DNA from: Pomacea canaliculata
Taxonomy: Eukaryota; Mollusca; Gastropoda; Architaenioglossa; Ampullariidae
NCBI RefSeq assembly: GCF_003073045.1
Contig: NC_037591.1
Coordinates: 22,353,319-22,417,318, forward strand
Direction of reading: 5' to 3'
DNA length: 64,000 bases
Shown in pieces: positions 27,041-40,351 of the stretch; positions within the stretch are counted from its first letter, which is position 1; every line of letters begins with the position of its first letter. Under the pieces are notes generated by a model. The model ran no database searches. It saw only the letters and a program-made list of their open reading frames with translations, and was not told where the DNA came from. The translations under genes were made by a program, and so were the position numbers.

Positions 27041-30000
27041 ATTATTTCACACGCATGTGTTTTGTAGACCAGCCAGAAAGTTAGCTGGCGCTTTCTTTTG
27101 CAGCCTAACTTCTTATTACAAATCAGATCAGTACATCTTTTAGTGCGCCAATAAAGGTATTATTAAGATTTTCCTTTAGTAACTTTGATTGTGTGTTTGC
27201 TTTTCACCAGGCTGAACGTTTTCATAAACCGCTGTTGGGATAGACTTCTTAAGAAAAGTTTCCAATGACCCTACATTAGTGGTGTCACGGACGCCGGCTC
27301 TCTCTCTACACACACACATGACGTCCGTACGCGTACTTTAACACACACACAACAACGATTGCCTGAGGCTGTCCACGAGATGTTAATAGGTTGCTGAATG
27401 GCTCAGGATTTCACAAACTTCAAGTCACATATGCATAAATAATAATCCGCCTCAACACAAATCTATCGGCGTAACACACTTATCGGTACATACTATGTTT
27501 ACAATCCGGGGCCTTCCCCGATCAATTACACTTAAATAACTCTTAATCCTAACCTCCAGTTTTAATCTCAATTCTTATCATGTAGCTCATAATCGCACCA
27601 GCAGTCACTTAGTATTTTACTCACAGTTCTGTTCGTCCACACAGTTCCAATTTTATTATCTCATTTACATTCTCTTGGCGGCAAGAAACCCACGGTACAC
27701 ACGGTACACCCAGTCTACACACTGCTGGGTGTTTCACCGAAGACGAAAAGATTAGATCTAGATGAATCGTCGATCAAAAGGACGCTACCATAATCGCCGT
27801 ACACAGATGAAAAAAAAAAACCTTGTCTAGGCAAAGAATTATTTCTAGGATCTACGCTCACATTAACACTCACACGACATCCTTCCAATGTCCGCCAATG
27901 CCGTCTGCTTCTCTCTATTTTTCGCTAGAGTGATCTCCCTTTCCTCGCTGACACTCTCACTCATCAATACATGTTATTTACCATTGTAATTTACATACAG
28001 CGAAGGGATGAAATTAACTTTAAAACATGCTGCCTCACTTGTCAGACAACATTCCGGACTCACAAGTACCATCGGACGTTAAAATCATCACCAGGCTTCT
28101 CTCAACCCTCTCATTTATATACGTCCTTCCTTAGGGTCGTTTTTTGTCACTCCAGACCAACTTGTCAAAAATAAAGCTGTCTTACTTCATCGGAATACCC
28201 AGCATCCAGTGGAGTTCATTCTTATGTCACCTTGTTTATGGCAACTTCTACCAATCAGCAGCCCAGCCTTTCATTTACTGTAAGTCTCGCCGCGCGCCCA
28301 CTCACACACAATCCGCTAATTGGCTCATTTTCTGCAGGACGGTTGGGTCGCGTCTGGACGCAAATAAAAGACTACGCCGTGGACTTGCGTCTTCTGTTAT
28401 CCTAACGATATGTCGTTATTACCGACTTACCCGCGGAAGAAAGGACGTAAATATGACAGCCAAGCCTAATACCATCCGATTGGCTTATAAGGGGACGTCT
28501 GCAAGTCGTATTCCTCCTCGTCATAGATACCATTTATATAGTCGGATTATCATAACAACTCATTCCCTATAAAGAGCTTCCACCAATAAACGCTTGAATG
28601 CTTCTGGTGTTGATATAAATGTTGCAGAGCTCTATGGCTTAGAGCAGGGTTTGGAATTCAGAAATTCAAAAACAATCATGTCTTACTTATAATTAATATA
28701 AACGAGTAATTATAAACTATGGCATTGTCTTTGACCTGTTTCCTTAACGTTGATGTGTGCTGAATGATATGCTTGATATACTGAGGTAAGTAATCGAAGG
28801 AAGAGATGGAGAACGTAGCCAGCTCAAAGAAACTGGATGAAGAACATTAGAGAAGGGAAAGAGGAGGGTTTAAACTGGACGAAAAAAGAAAAACGAAAGA
28901 GCAAGCTCTAGACTTGAACCTGACTCAACAGACAAACGACGGAAGCGAAGGTCGCCAGTGTTTGGAGCACAATAACCATTCGTTAACAGGTACCAGTCAA
29001 TGAATGAATGTGTTATGAAAGTTGTTTTTTTTTTTTAATGCTTGTCGATAATATGTAATATCAGGAAAAAGAAGACGTTTGTCTATTCTTTTTTATATAT
29101 AAAAATGAGTCCAACACGGTGAAATGATGGACCTATTTGTATAATTAATCATTTTTTTTTTTGGTGGTGGTGGTATGTTGTTTAACGTTTTATTTATTTA
29201 TTAAGTTTGTTCAATATACAAGCCCAACAGTGGGAATGATGAGTATACTATTTACAAAGAGAAATACTAAGAACTAATAAAAAAGAATAATTATCGTAAA
29301 TAATAATAATATGTGAAAAATAGGGATATTTTGAAAAGTTTTATTTTCCTATCCGTCACACATAAAAACGTTGCCATATACAGAAACCTCCCATTTTAAA
29401 AAAAATCGAGCATCAAGAATAAACAAAAAGATTCAGTTTGAAGCAAACGGAATTGCTAGGCTCACATGTTAATAAGGTGTATCCAAAGATTCGGGACCTC
29501 ACAGACTGACCGCTTTCTATCAACGGCGATCATTGTAGGATTGTATCTCGACATAGAATTTAGGAGCGGAGGCGGGTATTCACTCAAATTTTTGGCAAAA
29601 ATCATCTAGCTAGCAGGTTTTCTCAAAAGTAGAGAACTGCTTAATAAATTGGTGTACCCTTCTGCCTCAAACATAATTTCTACTTATATTTACTCATATT
29701 TTATATTGCACTTATATTTAAAGGCTGTAATTGTAATAACCATAATAAACTTGACAAAAAAAAACCCACAGAAATGCGACACATAAAATAAATAGTCATG
29801 CTTTTCAAAGAAAAAGAACTCGAGAAAAGATTCAGACATTAATAGACACTCCTTTTCTCCTCCTGAGTTTTGAAAAATAAGTTACACACATCATGTCGCT
29901 TTTCTCTCAAAAACAACGACAACGATTGAAGCCCACGCGTTTAACAAAGAGCCGAGGAACACCCGAGAAGGTTTGGCCAGAAATAACGACCGGTAAAATG

Positions 30001-30199
30001 TTGTACCCTAGTGGCCACCCATCAGAGCCTGTCTTCCTCGCGCTGAACCGTGTTTGTATTGTTCGGTCTGTTTGCTTCATACGAAATGTAAGGGAGAGTT
30101 TTTCAGCAAACCATCAAATTTCCTCCCAGAATGCCGGTTTCCCGAAGCTGCAAATCACGGACAAACACTTGCCCACTGCGAGACATCATCGACCTTCCG

Positions 30200-30333
30200 G
30201 CGCATGCGCAAACAAGACCACACGCACAAAGACTCTCCATTTTCCCCGGTCGCTAGCCTCGCTCGAGTCGAAAACACACCGTTAGGTTTGGAGGCAGCCA
30301 TGACAAATAACGTAGATCCCTTTGTAGTTTGCG
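30200..30333 (+). promoter_or_regulatory. Possible CpG-rich promoter with NRF1-type site and a short candidate first exon
   Basis: Position 30200-30209 reads GCGCATGCGC, the core of the NRF1 consensus, in a locally CpG-rich stretch. About 90 bases on, GCAGCCATGA gives a strong start context at 30300 and the frame MTNNVDPFVVC runs into a GCG|GTAAAT donor at 30333/30334. Downstream exons were not found before the antisense MTHFR gene. This may be the first exon of an unrecognised plus-strand gene or a coincidence. Confidence 0.25.
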
Positions 30334-33082
30334 GTAAATTTTCAAAAAGTATATTTTCTCAAACAAACCCGTCGAGGCGTTTGATGAAAGTCTCATTTAG
30401 AACTTTATTTGTCTTCCTTTATTTGTTTTCCACCATTTTTTTTTAATCTCTTGTCGTACAAAAATTATCTTCAAAAACCTTATCCTTACCCTCCAGTAAC
30501 ATTGTGTTTGTGTCAGTACCACACGACACCAGAGGACAGCCATGGCCGGGCTTAGACCGAGATAATCTAACATCATGACGGTCCTTGAACATAATTCGGT
30601 TTCGCCTCAGATAATGATCACTAGTACCCAAAGCTAATGAACACCCAAAATGTACAAAAATACCGAGTAATGTCATAATACACATCGAGAGTTATTATAC
30701 CTTGCGTTGGTTATTGATGTCGATACTGGACTCTTTTTCTTTTAAATATTTTTTGTTGTTATTTGCTTTCTTTCTATTGACCATTTTCCTTTTAATAGTG
30801 TTTTAGTCGATCACATATTAAATAACATGTAGCTGTAGGAAATTTTAAGCCTATCAATTGAAAAAAAAAACAGACACGCGTTCAATGATGTGCTTTATTG
30901 AAAAGGCTCTTTTCGTCCTCTATGAAGCTCTCCTACTTCGCAAAGGCAGTTCAATAACTAGGCAAATATGCATGAATGTTTGACCAAGTTTGGCAACATT
31001 TTCTATAACTGTCATGTTAAAACTAAATGTGTCCTCGAGGAAATAATTAGGACTGCAAAAACCTGTGGTGATTTATTCTGAGTGTACGAAAGCGCCTGGG
31101 TAGGCACATGTGCGAGCTATTTTGTTCATTTTTGCACTTCCAACTCAAATGTGAAAAAGATATTTGTGATCGACTCCATTAGAAGAGAGTTCTTTTACAG
31201 TGTCAACATCTTCAGATCGGATTCCCTCCTTAAAATATTTACATATTCTTCTTCTTCTGACAGACAGCTCATTTTTCTCAGATACCTTCAGACTGGCATA
31301 GCAAGTCTGTGCTCGTTTTGTGCTTCCTTTCTTCTTGATTCTCGAGCTGTGTATCAGAAGAAAAATGAAAGGCTTACTCTTTGAGTCGTGTATTATTTGT
31401 AAATCATTTTATAGGTCTGCTTGTCTAGTTTGGAAAGATAGGTATTACAAAAATAGAACGTGACGAGTATACAGACTGGCTTCTTCCTTCGTTTTGTTTA
31501 TGATTTAACTTTCTTTGTCAAGCGCTGCTCTAGCACCGAAGTCCAACTGGGTGAGGAAACTTCAGCGAGCGTCTAACGGCGAAGTTACCCACTTTTTCTT
31601 GAAGTCTGCAGTTCGGAAATAAAAAGCATTTTATCCAACGGCGGTCGAAAGATGATTCTCTTCGTCTCCATCACCTTTTCTTACCGCAGAGAAAATATTG
31701 TGCGAATCAGACAGGGAATCTCTGCCTGCGACGAAGATATATTTTCGAACCAAAACCAAATCTCGAGTTTTGTTGCATATGGTCCAGCTGAGGATTTCTT
31801 TTTTTTCCTACTTGTTTAATTTAACTTATGGTAGATCTGGCTCAAAGATGTGTTTATTGTGCCATTTACATGGTGAGCAAAGCCACGATGACAGGAAACA
31901 CACTTGAAAACTAATCTTTACACAGATATGTCAAGCAAATTATTTTGACTGCTGTCATTTTATTCAAGATGAAACAGAACGTCCAAAATTACACATCTTA
32001 ATCGTCGTTAATGAATGTATGTACACAACAACATTACTGCATTAAAGAGGACATCTCCGCAATCAATTGCGACTTAAAAAAAAAAAAAGCAAATACATTT
32101 CAAAGGTACACCTCCTAGTACTGTAATATATGCTGGTCAGAATTAAACAAATTTACACTTTTCAATCATCAAAACAGGATGGGGAGACAAATCTGATAAC
32201 CATGTAATCAGGTAATAAGTGGATTGTTGTCTGTCTGCTGAAACCAACGCTTATCCTCTTGTAAAGTTCTCCGCAGTTGGTCTCGGCGAGCCTAAACAAA
32301 GAATGTGACTAAACCGGAAGCTTTGTACACACAAGCCTCGTTCTAGTGGTTAACTGAAAAAATCGTCTACAAGCAGTCCGTGATGTAATCTCTAACTTCC
32401 GCGCTGGAGGCAAATGCTCAAGGGAGGCGACTGCCACAGCGCTCAGCCGTGGTTACATTGCAGCTTTCTCTGATTTAAATTAGACATCGGAAACAGAGCC
32501 TTGAAGTCAAATCACCTGAGAAATAAGAGTTTTACTGAACCGATCCCAGCGAGTTTCCACCAGAGCAAACTACTTTGTAATGTGATGCTTGGTCTAGGTA
32601 ATTGCAGCGTCCTTCACTTAATTGCCAATAGCTGCTTCGTTCCATTTGTTCAGGTGAAAGGGTCGTCCCCATCGGGTGGGAGCACCAGTAAACAAAGTCA
32701 ATCAACCAGGCGACATTTAAAACAAGAATCCTATACTTCCTTGTTGAGTTAACTTATCTTTATAATTCGTATATTTAATGATACCCCATATAGTCCTCAG
32801 CGTAAATCGAGCATGGTGCTAAGTCGAATATAAGATAATGATTCACTAGAAACTGTTGCAAACAAAAAGCACAACGTTGTTAGCAGAGAGAGGCTCAAAG
32901 GCTAAACGAGTTAAAGATAATTAAGCTCAGAATTACCAGAACTTACAGCTGTTATTAGTTTTGTTACAACCCAGAGTCAATTTGTACAATTGTTTTTTGT
33001 AATCACACATAAATTGATCTAAATTATTACTTCCAACGGTAGTGAAAAGGCCGCACCCCGTGCAAAAGCCTCGAGCATAAGT

Positions 33083-33150
33083 ATGCTAATGACACGATGC
33101 TCGCCCAACTGTGACGTCACGGGAAATTACCTCATTACAAAATCCACGTG
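33083..33150. promoter_or_regulatory. Compact cluster: octamer variant, perfect CRE, kappaB-like site, E-box
   Basis: In 68 bases the sequence has ATGCTAAT (33083-33090, a POU octamer variant), TGACGTCA (33112-33119, full CREB/ATF palindrome), GGGAAATTACC (33121-33131, close to a kappaB site) and CACGTG (33145-33150). No exon starts nearby, so this looks more like an enhancer than a promoter. The function is inferred from motifs only. Confidence 0.35.
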
Positions 33151-33484
33151 AGGACGAAACAAAATATTTCAATCATATTGGTAAAATAATTTGTTTCTCT
33201 AAATGAACAAAACCCAATCATTTAAGAAATAATTCTGAACTCAGGTTAGCCTTTTAAAGTCCGTCTTAAGCAATACGTGGAGCAGGTATTCTGGATACCC
33301 GGCAACTCAAGACAACCGTTTTTATTGCTATACCCCAGACTGCCTCACAAGTACAGATAAATCGTATTCAAGGTATAGTTAGAGGCCGACTGTTTGGGTT
33401 CCTGCAGACCACACACACACACATATCAAAGACACATTCATGCTGAGGTTGACCGATTAAAACTAATATCTTCATCTTCTAGAC

Positions 33485-33666
33485 CAGACCTGGGCAAAGG
33501 CCGGCCCGCCTCCTGTCTCTGACCGGCCCGCCCGCTGGCCCGCCTGCCATTATATATACTATGTATACAGTATTGGGTAAAACTGAGTTAACTATATTAG
33601 TCCGGCCCTCTAAAACCATCCCTATTTCTCATGCGGCCCCTTGGGAAAATTAATTGCCCACCCCTG
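33485..33666. mobile_element. hAT-like MITE with perfect 8-bp target site duplication
   Basis: The element is 182 bp. Its left end is CAGACCTGGGCAAAGGCCGG and its right end, reverse complemented, is CAGGGGTGGGCAATTAAT; these imperfect terminal repeats have the usual hAT CAG..GGGCAA form with an internal GGCCCGCC-rich region. TTCTAGAC occurs immediately before (33477-33484) and after (33667-33674), an exact 8-bp target duplication as made by hAT transposases. There is no transposase ORF, so it is non-autonomous. Confidence 0.85.
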
Positions 33667-33715
33667 TTCTAGACTGTTCAAGTTTTAGCATCGCCTTCAT
33701 CGCACTTCTCGATGG

Positions 33716-34133
33716 ATTACAGTAAATTTCGGTCTGTTGAGCGTACCTGTATATAAGGCGCACCCCCTAGTTTATTTTTTAATCGCTAATTTATTTAAAA
33801 AATAATCCGCAAATATATACAAAGGTAAAGTCGATCGCCTTCATCTTGAAAGCTTTATCATAATCATTTCATCTCGTTTTAGGCATGATGAGGGTGTGTG
33901 CTTCGGCAACTGATCTGACTGCTTCAATTGTATGCGACTTTGATTTCAAAATGTGAAAAGGTAACACTGTGACAACGTGAACAATTGACACTAACTTGGA
34001 GCTCATCCAAAAATTAATCGAAATCTGAAAAAAAAAAATCCGCAAACAAGCCGCATCGCAGTTTGAACCGCAGGGTTTAATGCTGGGAAAAAAATTGCGG
34101 TCTATATACATGTAGTTCGAAATTTGCGGTAAT
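33716..34133. mobile_element. Degenerate DNA-transposon remnant with ATAAGGCGCAC motif
   Basis: The left end ATTACAGTAAATTTCGGTCT and the reverse complement of the right end ATTACCGCAAATTTCGAACT match at 16 of 20 positions. Inside are TATATAAGGCGCACC near the left end and GCGGTCTATATA near the right end, resembling the TATAAGGCGCAC / GCGGCTTATA motifs of a non-autonomous DNA element common in fish and invertebrates. The superfamily was not settled and no clear target duplication was identified. Confidence 0.5.
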
Positions 34134-37100
34134 TTTAGTTTCCAGCCAACCGTTTGGACAAATGTTCCAAAAATGATGTTTCCTGCTTCTAGATTTTTAA
34201 GACTAAAAGCACGCACACACACAACAATTCTACTCATTGGAAAATTTAGCTAATGGTATCTCTTCTCACCAAATATATTGTCTGCCTCCTTGTTTGGTCT
34301 AAGTTTGTTTGTGTATGTACATGTGTGTATGTGTGCGCCTGTGTGTCTAAAAAAGAAAGAACTGAAGCGTGTGACATGGTAATAATTTAAACTCAAAGGA
34401 GAAAGAACCATACGATTTACAAAATATAAAATTTGTATTACAAAAAAGTAAGAAACTGAACAAAGACCGAAAAAAAAACGTGAAAATAACTCCAAGTAAT
34501 CCGTCACGAATGAAAGAAATTATTTTTACAAAGAAAATATAGACTTACCGCTCTTCCAAACACTTCAGAGATCAGACCTCCTCATGGGAACTTAATGTTT
34601 CGAGCACTTTCAAAGACGTGCACATGTCCGCGTTGTGTTCTTTGAAATTTGTATCTATGTCTGTACTAAAACTCTTTGTATGCAAATAAATTCACCCCCC
34701 AAAAAATATTCACTAAACAGCAAAACTAGTTTGTTCGCGAGCAAGACCGAACGAGAGAACCATCACTCAAAGTTTGTGAGAAGACTGCTGGAAACCTGCG
34801 CTGAGCTCCCTGGGGCGGCCACGGACGACTGAGTGACAGTGAGATCGACGGGCGGCGGACAAGCCGGCTTGGTTGGGACATCTTTTATAATGCCATCGGT
34901 GCCGAGAAGACATCAATGTCCCGGTGTTCCGCAAGACGCAGTTGGCTGATTCCGCAGCAGCAATTGTTTCAAGGCTGTTGATTGGCTGGTGGCTAAGTCT
35001 GTGTGGCAGATGGTGCCGCTGCTGTCGCTCGCTCTCTTACACTCAAACTACCTACAACACTTTTCATGCCAGTTAATCATCTCTGACTGTTTCACTCCAC
35101 GACCAGACGTTAGTTCTAGGTAAAAGGAAGTCAAATAAAAAGGTGTTGAATTCTAGATAAAAGTTGAGAGCATGGAAGTCGAGGGTTGTGATCATTGTTA
35201 GTCGAAGGGAGCGCGAGACGGGATCGGCGAGGAAGATCAAAAGACCAGTTGCTTTGGTAAAATCAGTACGGTGAGCTCGTGTAACTATGGACAGACGACT
35301 TTGATTATCTTCTACTAGTTACGATGGGTAATTGGATATCTCTAAGTAGACAGTTGAGTTTGAATGTGAGTAGGAATGACCAACTGGATCCCAAGTTTTT
35401 CTAAATGGAAAACGTGCTGGCGCTCAGTTCCTTACAGTGCATGTCAAGTCTTCGTACCAGGGAAAAGCCATCGACAAGAAAGAAAAAAAAAATAATTTGT
35501 TTATAGTGAACAAGAAGGCACTTTTACTCCAAGCAGTAAAAAAAGATCTGTCAAAGTTATTTTTCATATGAATGTGCAAAGATGTGTAACATGCGAATGT
35601 ATGTTAGTTAAGACTGAGTTGTGTTGATTGTTATTAGGATTAATAGAAGGAATGATATAAAGGAGGAGCTTTAGTGATTTGTGTTTAAATATTTAATTTC
35701 TGGACTTTGACTAAACTATCTAACAGAAGTGTAAGGAATGAGGAGTTCAGAGAAAGATACAGGGCATGAACCAGAAGTACTAGCAGATGATAATTAACCT
35801 TTGACAGCAAATATAATGGGAGACAACTGTGTTTGGTAGCCAATGAGTAGCACAAATAAGATTATCCCTTCTTTTGAAATTTCGAGTACGTTTCTGAATA
35901 TCCTTATGAATACATGTTTGCATATGTTTATGATTATTTGCATTATGCTCCATGGTATAATCTTTTGGTTTTGGTGAGTTTTGATTAGCTACAGATTGGT
36001 AACTGAGATGGTAGCGGCATAAACGTTGCATTGCTGACAATGCGAAGTGCGGCGACGTAGTTGCAGCTGTGAAGTCGCATTTCACACATAGATCATCGCC
36101 AGGACAGATAATCTCAGCTTGTGATGTCTGCTGGCACCTACATTACCAGGTCATACCTAGTGGGGATGATGGTTACCTGTGTCACGTATACCGGGGTCCC
36201 ATATAAACAAATACTCCGTTTCCTGAAGTCTAGCACAGCCCCACGGTGCTTGACCCAAGGTTGGCTGTTCGGACAATCCCTTGACCACTAGAATTGTGTG
36301 GGAAAGAGAGACGCCTGCGATTTCCAAAGAAATGATTATATGTGCTACTACCTCAACATGTTCCTTTCCGACCCCCTATCACTCCGGTCAGTCGCGGTAG
36401 CTTGAGCAGGTATTACGAGCGGGTGTATAATGATTTTCAGGTTATAGTAGGTGGTGGCATATCTACTATACTGTATAATAAATAAATGCATAAAATAAAT
36501 TACAACGATTGTGTTACTTTTTTTATAATAAGAGTTTTACATAATAATTTACTACTAGAGACTGAGCTTGGAAGGAAAAGAGGAAGAGAAAGAATGAAAG
36601 GAAGACAATTATCTCCCAGTCATTCTAAGGCAACAAAGCTCGAGGCTTACAAATCCTTTAATGAATCTAGTGCTTTTTTTTTCTCTCAACACTATCCGAA
36701 TGTAACTTTCCGGCATGCGCACCCTTGGTTTTCCGTCCACTGACGGACCAGTCCTAGCGGGACTCTTGGTCATGTGGTCATGTAGTGGAAGTCACGGCTG
36801 AGATGTTGACAGTGATTTCTTATAACAGATACAATAAACCACTGTGTCCCCTCCCCCAAACCCACTAGCAGACGCGATTCCAGAACTGGTGACATTAAAT
36901 GAGAACAAAAGATGTTGTCAGAAGAGCGGATTGACCTGAAGTTTGATATGAACAATGGGATTAAAGAAACAAAACCAACTGTGCGTTGCTCAACGATGAT
37001 ACAAGGGAAATTTTAAGTCAGTAATAAAAAAAATCATGAGCACTTTGATCCACAAACGAAATGTCTTACAATGCTTAAGTAACGGACACATATAAACTGA

Positions 37101-37197
37101 AGACAGCTTGCCTCAAAATATCTCTCTGAAGCCACATAAAGAAAAGATAAATACCAGAAATAATAATGCCCCTTTAGGAGACATATGCTTTGTTCAT

Positions 37198-39601
37198 TCA
37201 TATTATCTCTTTACATCTTTCATCATTAGAAGCTATTTTCAAAGCCAAGGGTCTAAATATATCCTCTTTCCACAGACCCAGTTTCTTGACAATGTCAATG
37301 GTGGGTACTTCACGATTTAATGTGAAGAAATGGATTCCTGGAACAGATTCACCATCCAGTAAAAGTGTTTTGCATAGCTCCACGGTATGATCAATGGCAA
37401 AGTTTTTCATGGCTTCGTCGTTCGTTTTGATTAGATTCATGGCATCGATAATTTCTTGTGGGACTTCAAGTCCTGCGAGTTTCACAATGTGGCGAAACTG
37501 GTACGCCTGTAAGCGAGGACAGATTACAAAAAAATTACATATAGGAAATTTACATTATGTGTAGATGTATGAATACAGATAAAACTCCTCTAATAGTTTT
37601 TAATATTAGCTTTTGTAACCAACAGGGGACAGTCCTGGAGATTGATCGATCCCAACCCTCTACAAACAAAGGCATAGTTAGTACACTACTAGAGTGCTTC
37701 ACTTTGGTAACACAAAATCATATAATAAGTCCAAATCAGTCTAAATGACTTGAAAGAAACACTGTGATACAAAAATTTAAGCAATTTTTTAGAAATCAAA
37801 TACTAACAAACGTGACAACTTACTTGTATAGGGAGTATGCCAGGAAGTATAGGACAGTCTATACCAATAGCTTTACAATCTCTGACAAATTTAAGAAAGG
37901 CCTCCGCCTCGAAAAAAATCTGAGAGATGATGAAGTCTGCTCCTGCATCTACCTTCTCCTTCAGACGATGAAGATCGTTAGCATATGAAGTGCACTCTGG
38001 ATGACCTGATGGATATCCTGCAGGACAGCGGAGAAATGTGGCTACAACACAGACTGTCATGAGCAAGTTTTGAAGACCAATCACTACAGAAAACTAACAG
38101 AATAAACACATGGGCTGCTTCTTTCAGTCGTGTATACTTGGACTTAATTGATATCCATACATGCACGTTCATTAACATGAAAAAGGAGAGAGTAGAAATG
38201 ACCTCACCTGCAACACCGACAACAAAATGGTCACCGAATTCTTCTTTGATAATCCGCACTAGGTCTGCAGCGTAGTTCAGATGACCGCCAACATGATGCC
38301 CCTCCGCTCCCTCCGACACGTCTGACATTACATAAATACTTTAACCATCACATGATAACAGTCTACATCAACTGATATACCACACGATAATGTTTTATCT
38401 TTATCACACGAGCATACACACAATGGGAAATATTCCACGTCACAACGTATAATTAATTTTCAGTCTGGGTAGACCATGCATTGTAGAATGCTGCACTTTA
38501 ATATAAAATGTAAAAACATAACATCCATTTTATCTATCAAGCATGTCCACCAACGGCCAAAGTCTTTGCTGTCATCTTTTTTTTAACTGTGATGAATAAA
38601 TTCTAAAAGATTAGAGAAATAATTGCCCAAGAGACCAGGTGTATGTGAGGTGGAGAAGCCAGTGCCGCGTTGTGTGATGGAACCGTAATTCTCCTCTTAT
38701 CCTCCTTAATCCCGTTTGGTAATGGCTTTTGACTTACCTCCTCTCACAGCGAATATATTGCGAATGCCCAGATCCTTTGCCTTTCGAAGATTCTCAACCA
38801 CCTGTGAACGTGTCTGATTAACACAAGTCATGTGGAGCAGTGTTTCAATGCCGAGGTCGTTCTGCATTGTACTGGCAACGCGTGTTGAGCTGGTAGGTTT
38901 GTCTGTGTTGCTTGGGTCATTAGCTGGGTGCCAGGTCATGCTACAAAACAGTGGCCTGCCGAGATTCATTGCCTCAAATCTGTTAATAAGGATAGAAACA
39001 AGATGGCTTGGGTTAAACTAAGACTGTCTGCAGGCAGAACTCACGACACTGCTCACGGCGTAAGTTATACAAATATTTTACTGTGCTGTTTGAAAAGTTT
39101 AATGACTTTGGTCAGAAAGACTACATCGTGCTAAAATAACGACAAACATTAGTCTTTTTTTTTACACTTGTATTGGGATATCTTGTGCTGAGTGCTATCT
39201 TTGGCATGAACGCACGAATGCATGTGAAGCGACGGACAGATCAAGCCGAGGGCGGAAGGAAGATAATTTAGCAGATATTTCTCCTTTCCCCTCACATGTC
39301 CACCCCCCCTCTCGGCCCTCTGCCATAACCAGCTCCAGCTTCGTCGGACCTACCTTGAAAACAAATTGAGGGTGCCGCTAGCTGTCTTTGGTGGGAAGAA
39401 CTCAAAGGAAAAGAATTTGTTCCCAGATGCCTGTCGGCGATGAATTCTGTCAATCAGCCGGATGTGTGTGTGGTTCTGGACTATACCAGATAAGGTGTTA
39501 CAAGTGACTGATGATGACTCAACGCTGTTGAGATGTGCCACCGAGTCAATGGTCGACATTGCATGGTTAATTAGCTGTTTGTGTCGTTGTACTGCAGTCA
39601 T
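37198..39601 (-). CDS. MTHFR: Methylenetetrahydrofolate reductase, catalytic domain only (5 exons, about 368 aa)
   Basis: This FAD enzyme reduces 5,10-methylene-THF to 5-methyl-THF for methionine synthesis. Exons on the minus strand are 39354-39601, 38738-38979, 38208-38321, 37824-38017 and 37198-37506 (TGA at 37198-37200). Phases agree throughout and give 1107 nt. Landmarks are [20 protein letters not shown] (the Glu of EFFPP is the family's catalytic acid), [77 protein letters not shown] and [10 protein letters not shown]. The protein ends at DERCKEII, a few residues after the barrel, where animal MTHFR normally continues into a SAM-binding regulatory domain of about 300 residues. No exon for that domain was seen between 24.6 and 37.2 kb. 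The start chosen is the most upstream in-frame ATG in the first recognised exon; an upstream exon could extend the N-terminus. Confidence 0.9.
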
Positions 39602-40351
39602 TTCCTCCTCCACTTCCAGCGTCCTAATGCAATGCTCAGACTGGATGATCACAATGAAGTTTAGAATTGTCAAATGCTTACCGCCAGCAATAAATAAAAT
39701 GATAGTAGAGCAAATGATAGTAAAACAAACGCGGTGTTTTAAACGTTTGTTTGTTAGTGATTAAACCGAATTTGAAAGTATCTACTGCATACAATTTTGT
39801 AAACAGTATCTTAATACAAGAAGAGTTGCTTCACATGTAAAAGCTCGATCTAGCATTAAATATTGTGCAAGAACATGCATTCACTAGGCACATGTAAGAA
39901 AATAGAAACAATATAGTCACGTAACTCATAAATTTCGTTAATGTAAATCTGACTAAACTGATAGAATAAAATATAATTAGCTGTAATTCTGTATGGAGTC
40001 CCCATCTGACTCCTCATTCTCTTCTTCCTAAACAAACTGTAAATAAATAAAATCTACCGCCTAGGACTTTCTACTCCGAGTTCATGCATGCCGTTGTTTC
40101 CGACATCGATTTTCCCGCTTAATACATTCGACTTTCTAATGGTCATCAACGACACCGACAATAGCAGCCAGACGGTTTGTTCTGTCTTTATATTTCATAT
40201 AATCTACAACAAAATGTATGTGCGCTGAATACTTACGTTTTGAAATTATTGGAGGTAGATATTTCTCCTTTCAGATGCAGATTGTAACCCTAACCATGCT
40301 CCCTGTCCGTGCTATCGGCGCCCGCCAAAATGTAGCCCCACCATGTCCGAT

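Larger units (their letters stand above)
24870..37197. other. Intergenic region between HDC and MTHFR
   Basis: About 12 kb without a convincing gene. Apart from the items listed separately it contains AT-rich low-complexity DNA, CA-rich tracts (27300-27350), a region at 27280-28570 with scattered CpG and no recognised coding, an AT-rich block with a GGT run near 29160 followed by TTGTTTAACG, and a CpG-containing block at 34730-35030 with GGGCGGCGG and an inverted CCAAT box (GATTGGCTGG). Either CpG-rich block could be a promoter for a noncoding or lineage-specific transcript, but nothing proves this. Confidence 0.5.

Noticed and set aside
28144..28572. 142-codon plus-strand ORF
   Set aside because: No recognisable domain; low-complexity flanks and no start context.
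29893..30446. Two overlapping 130-codon ORFs on the plus strand
   Set aside because: Two open frames over the same CpG-rich stretch are better explained by promoter-like composition; only the short candidate first exon was kept, with low confidence.
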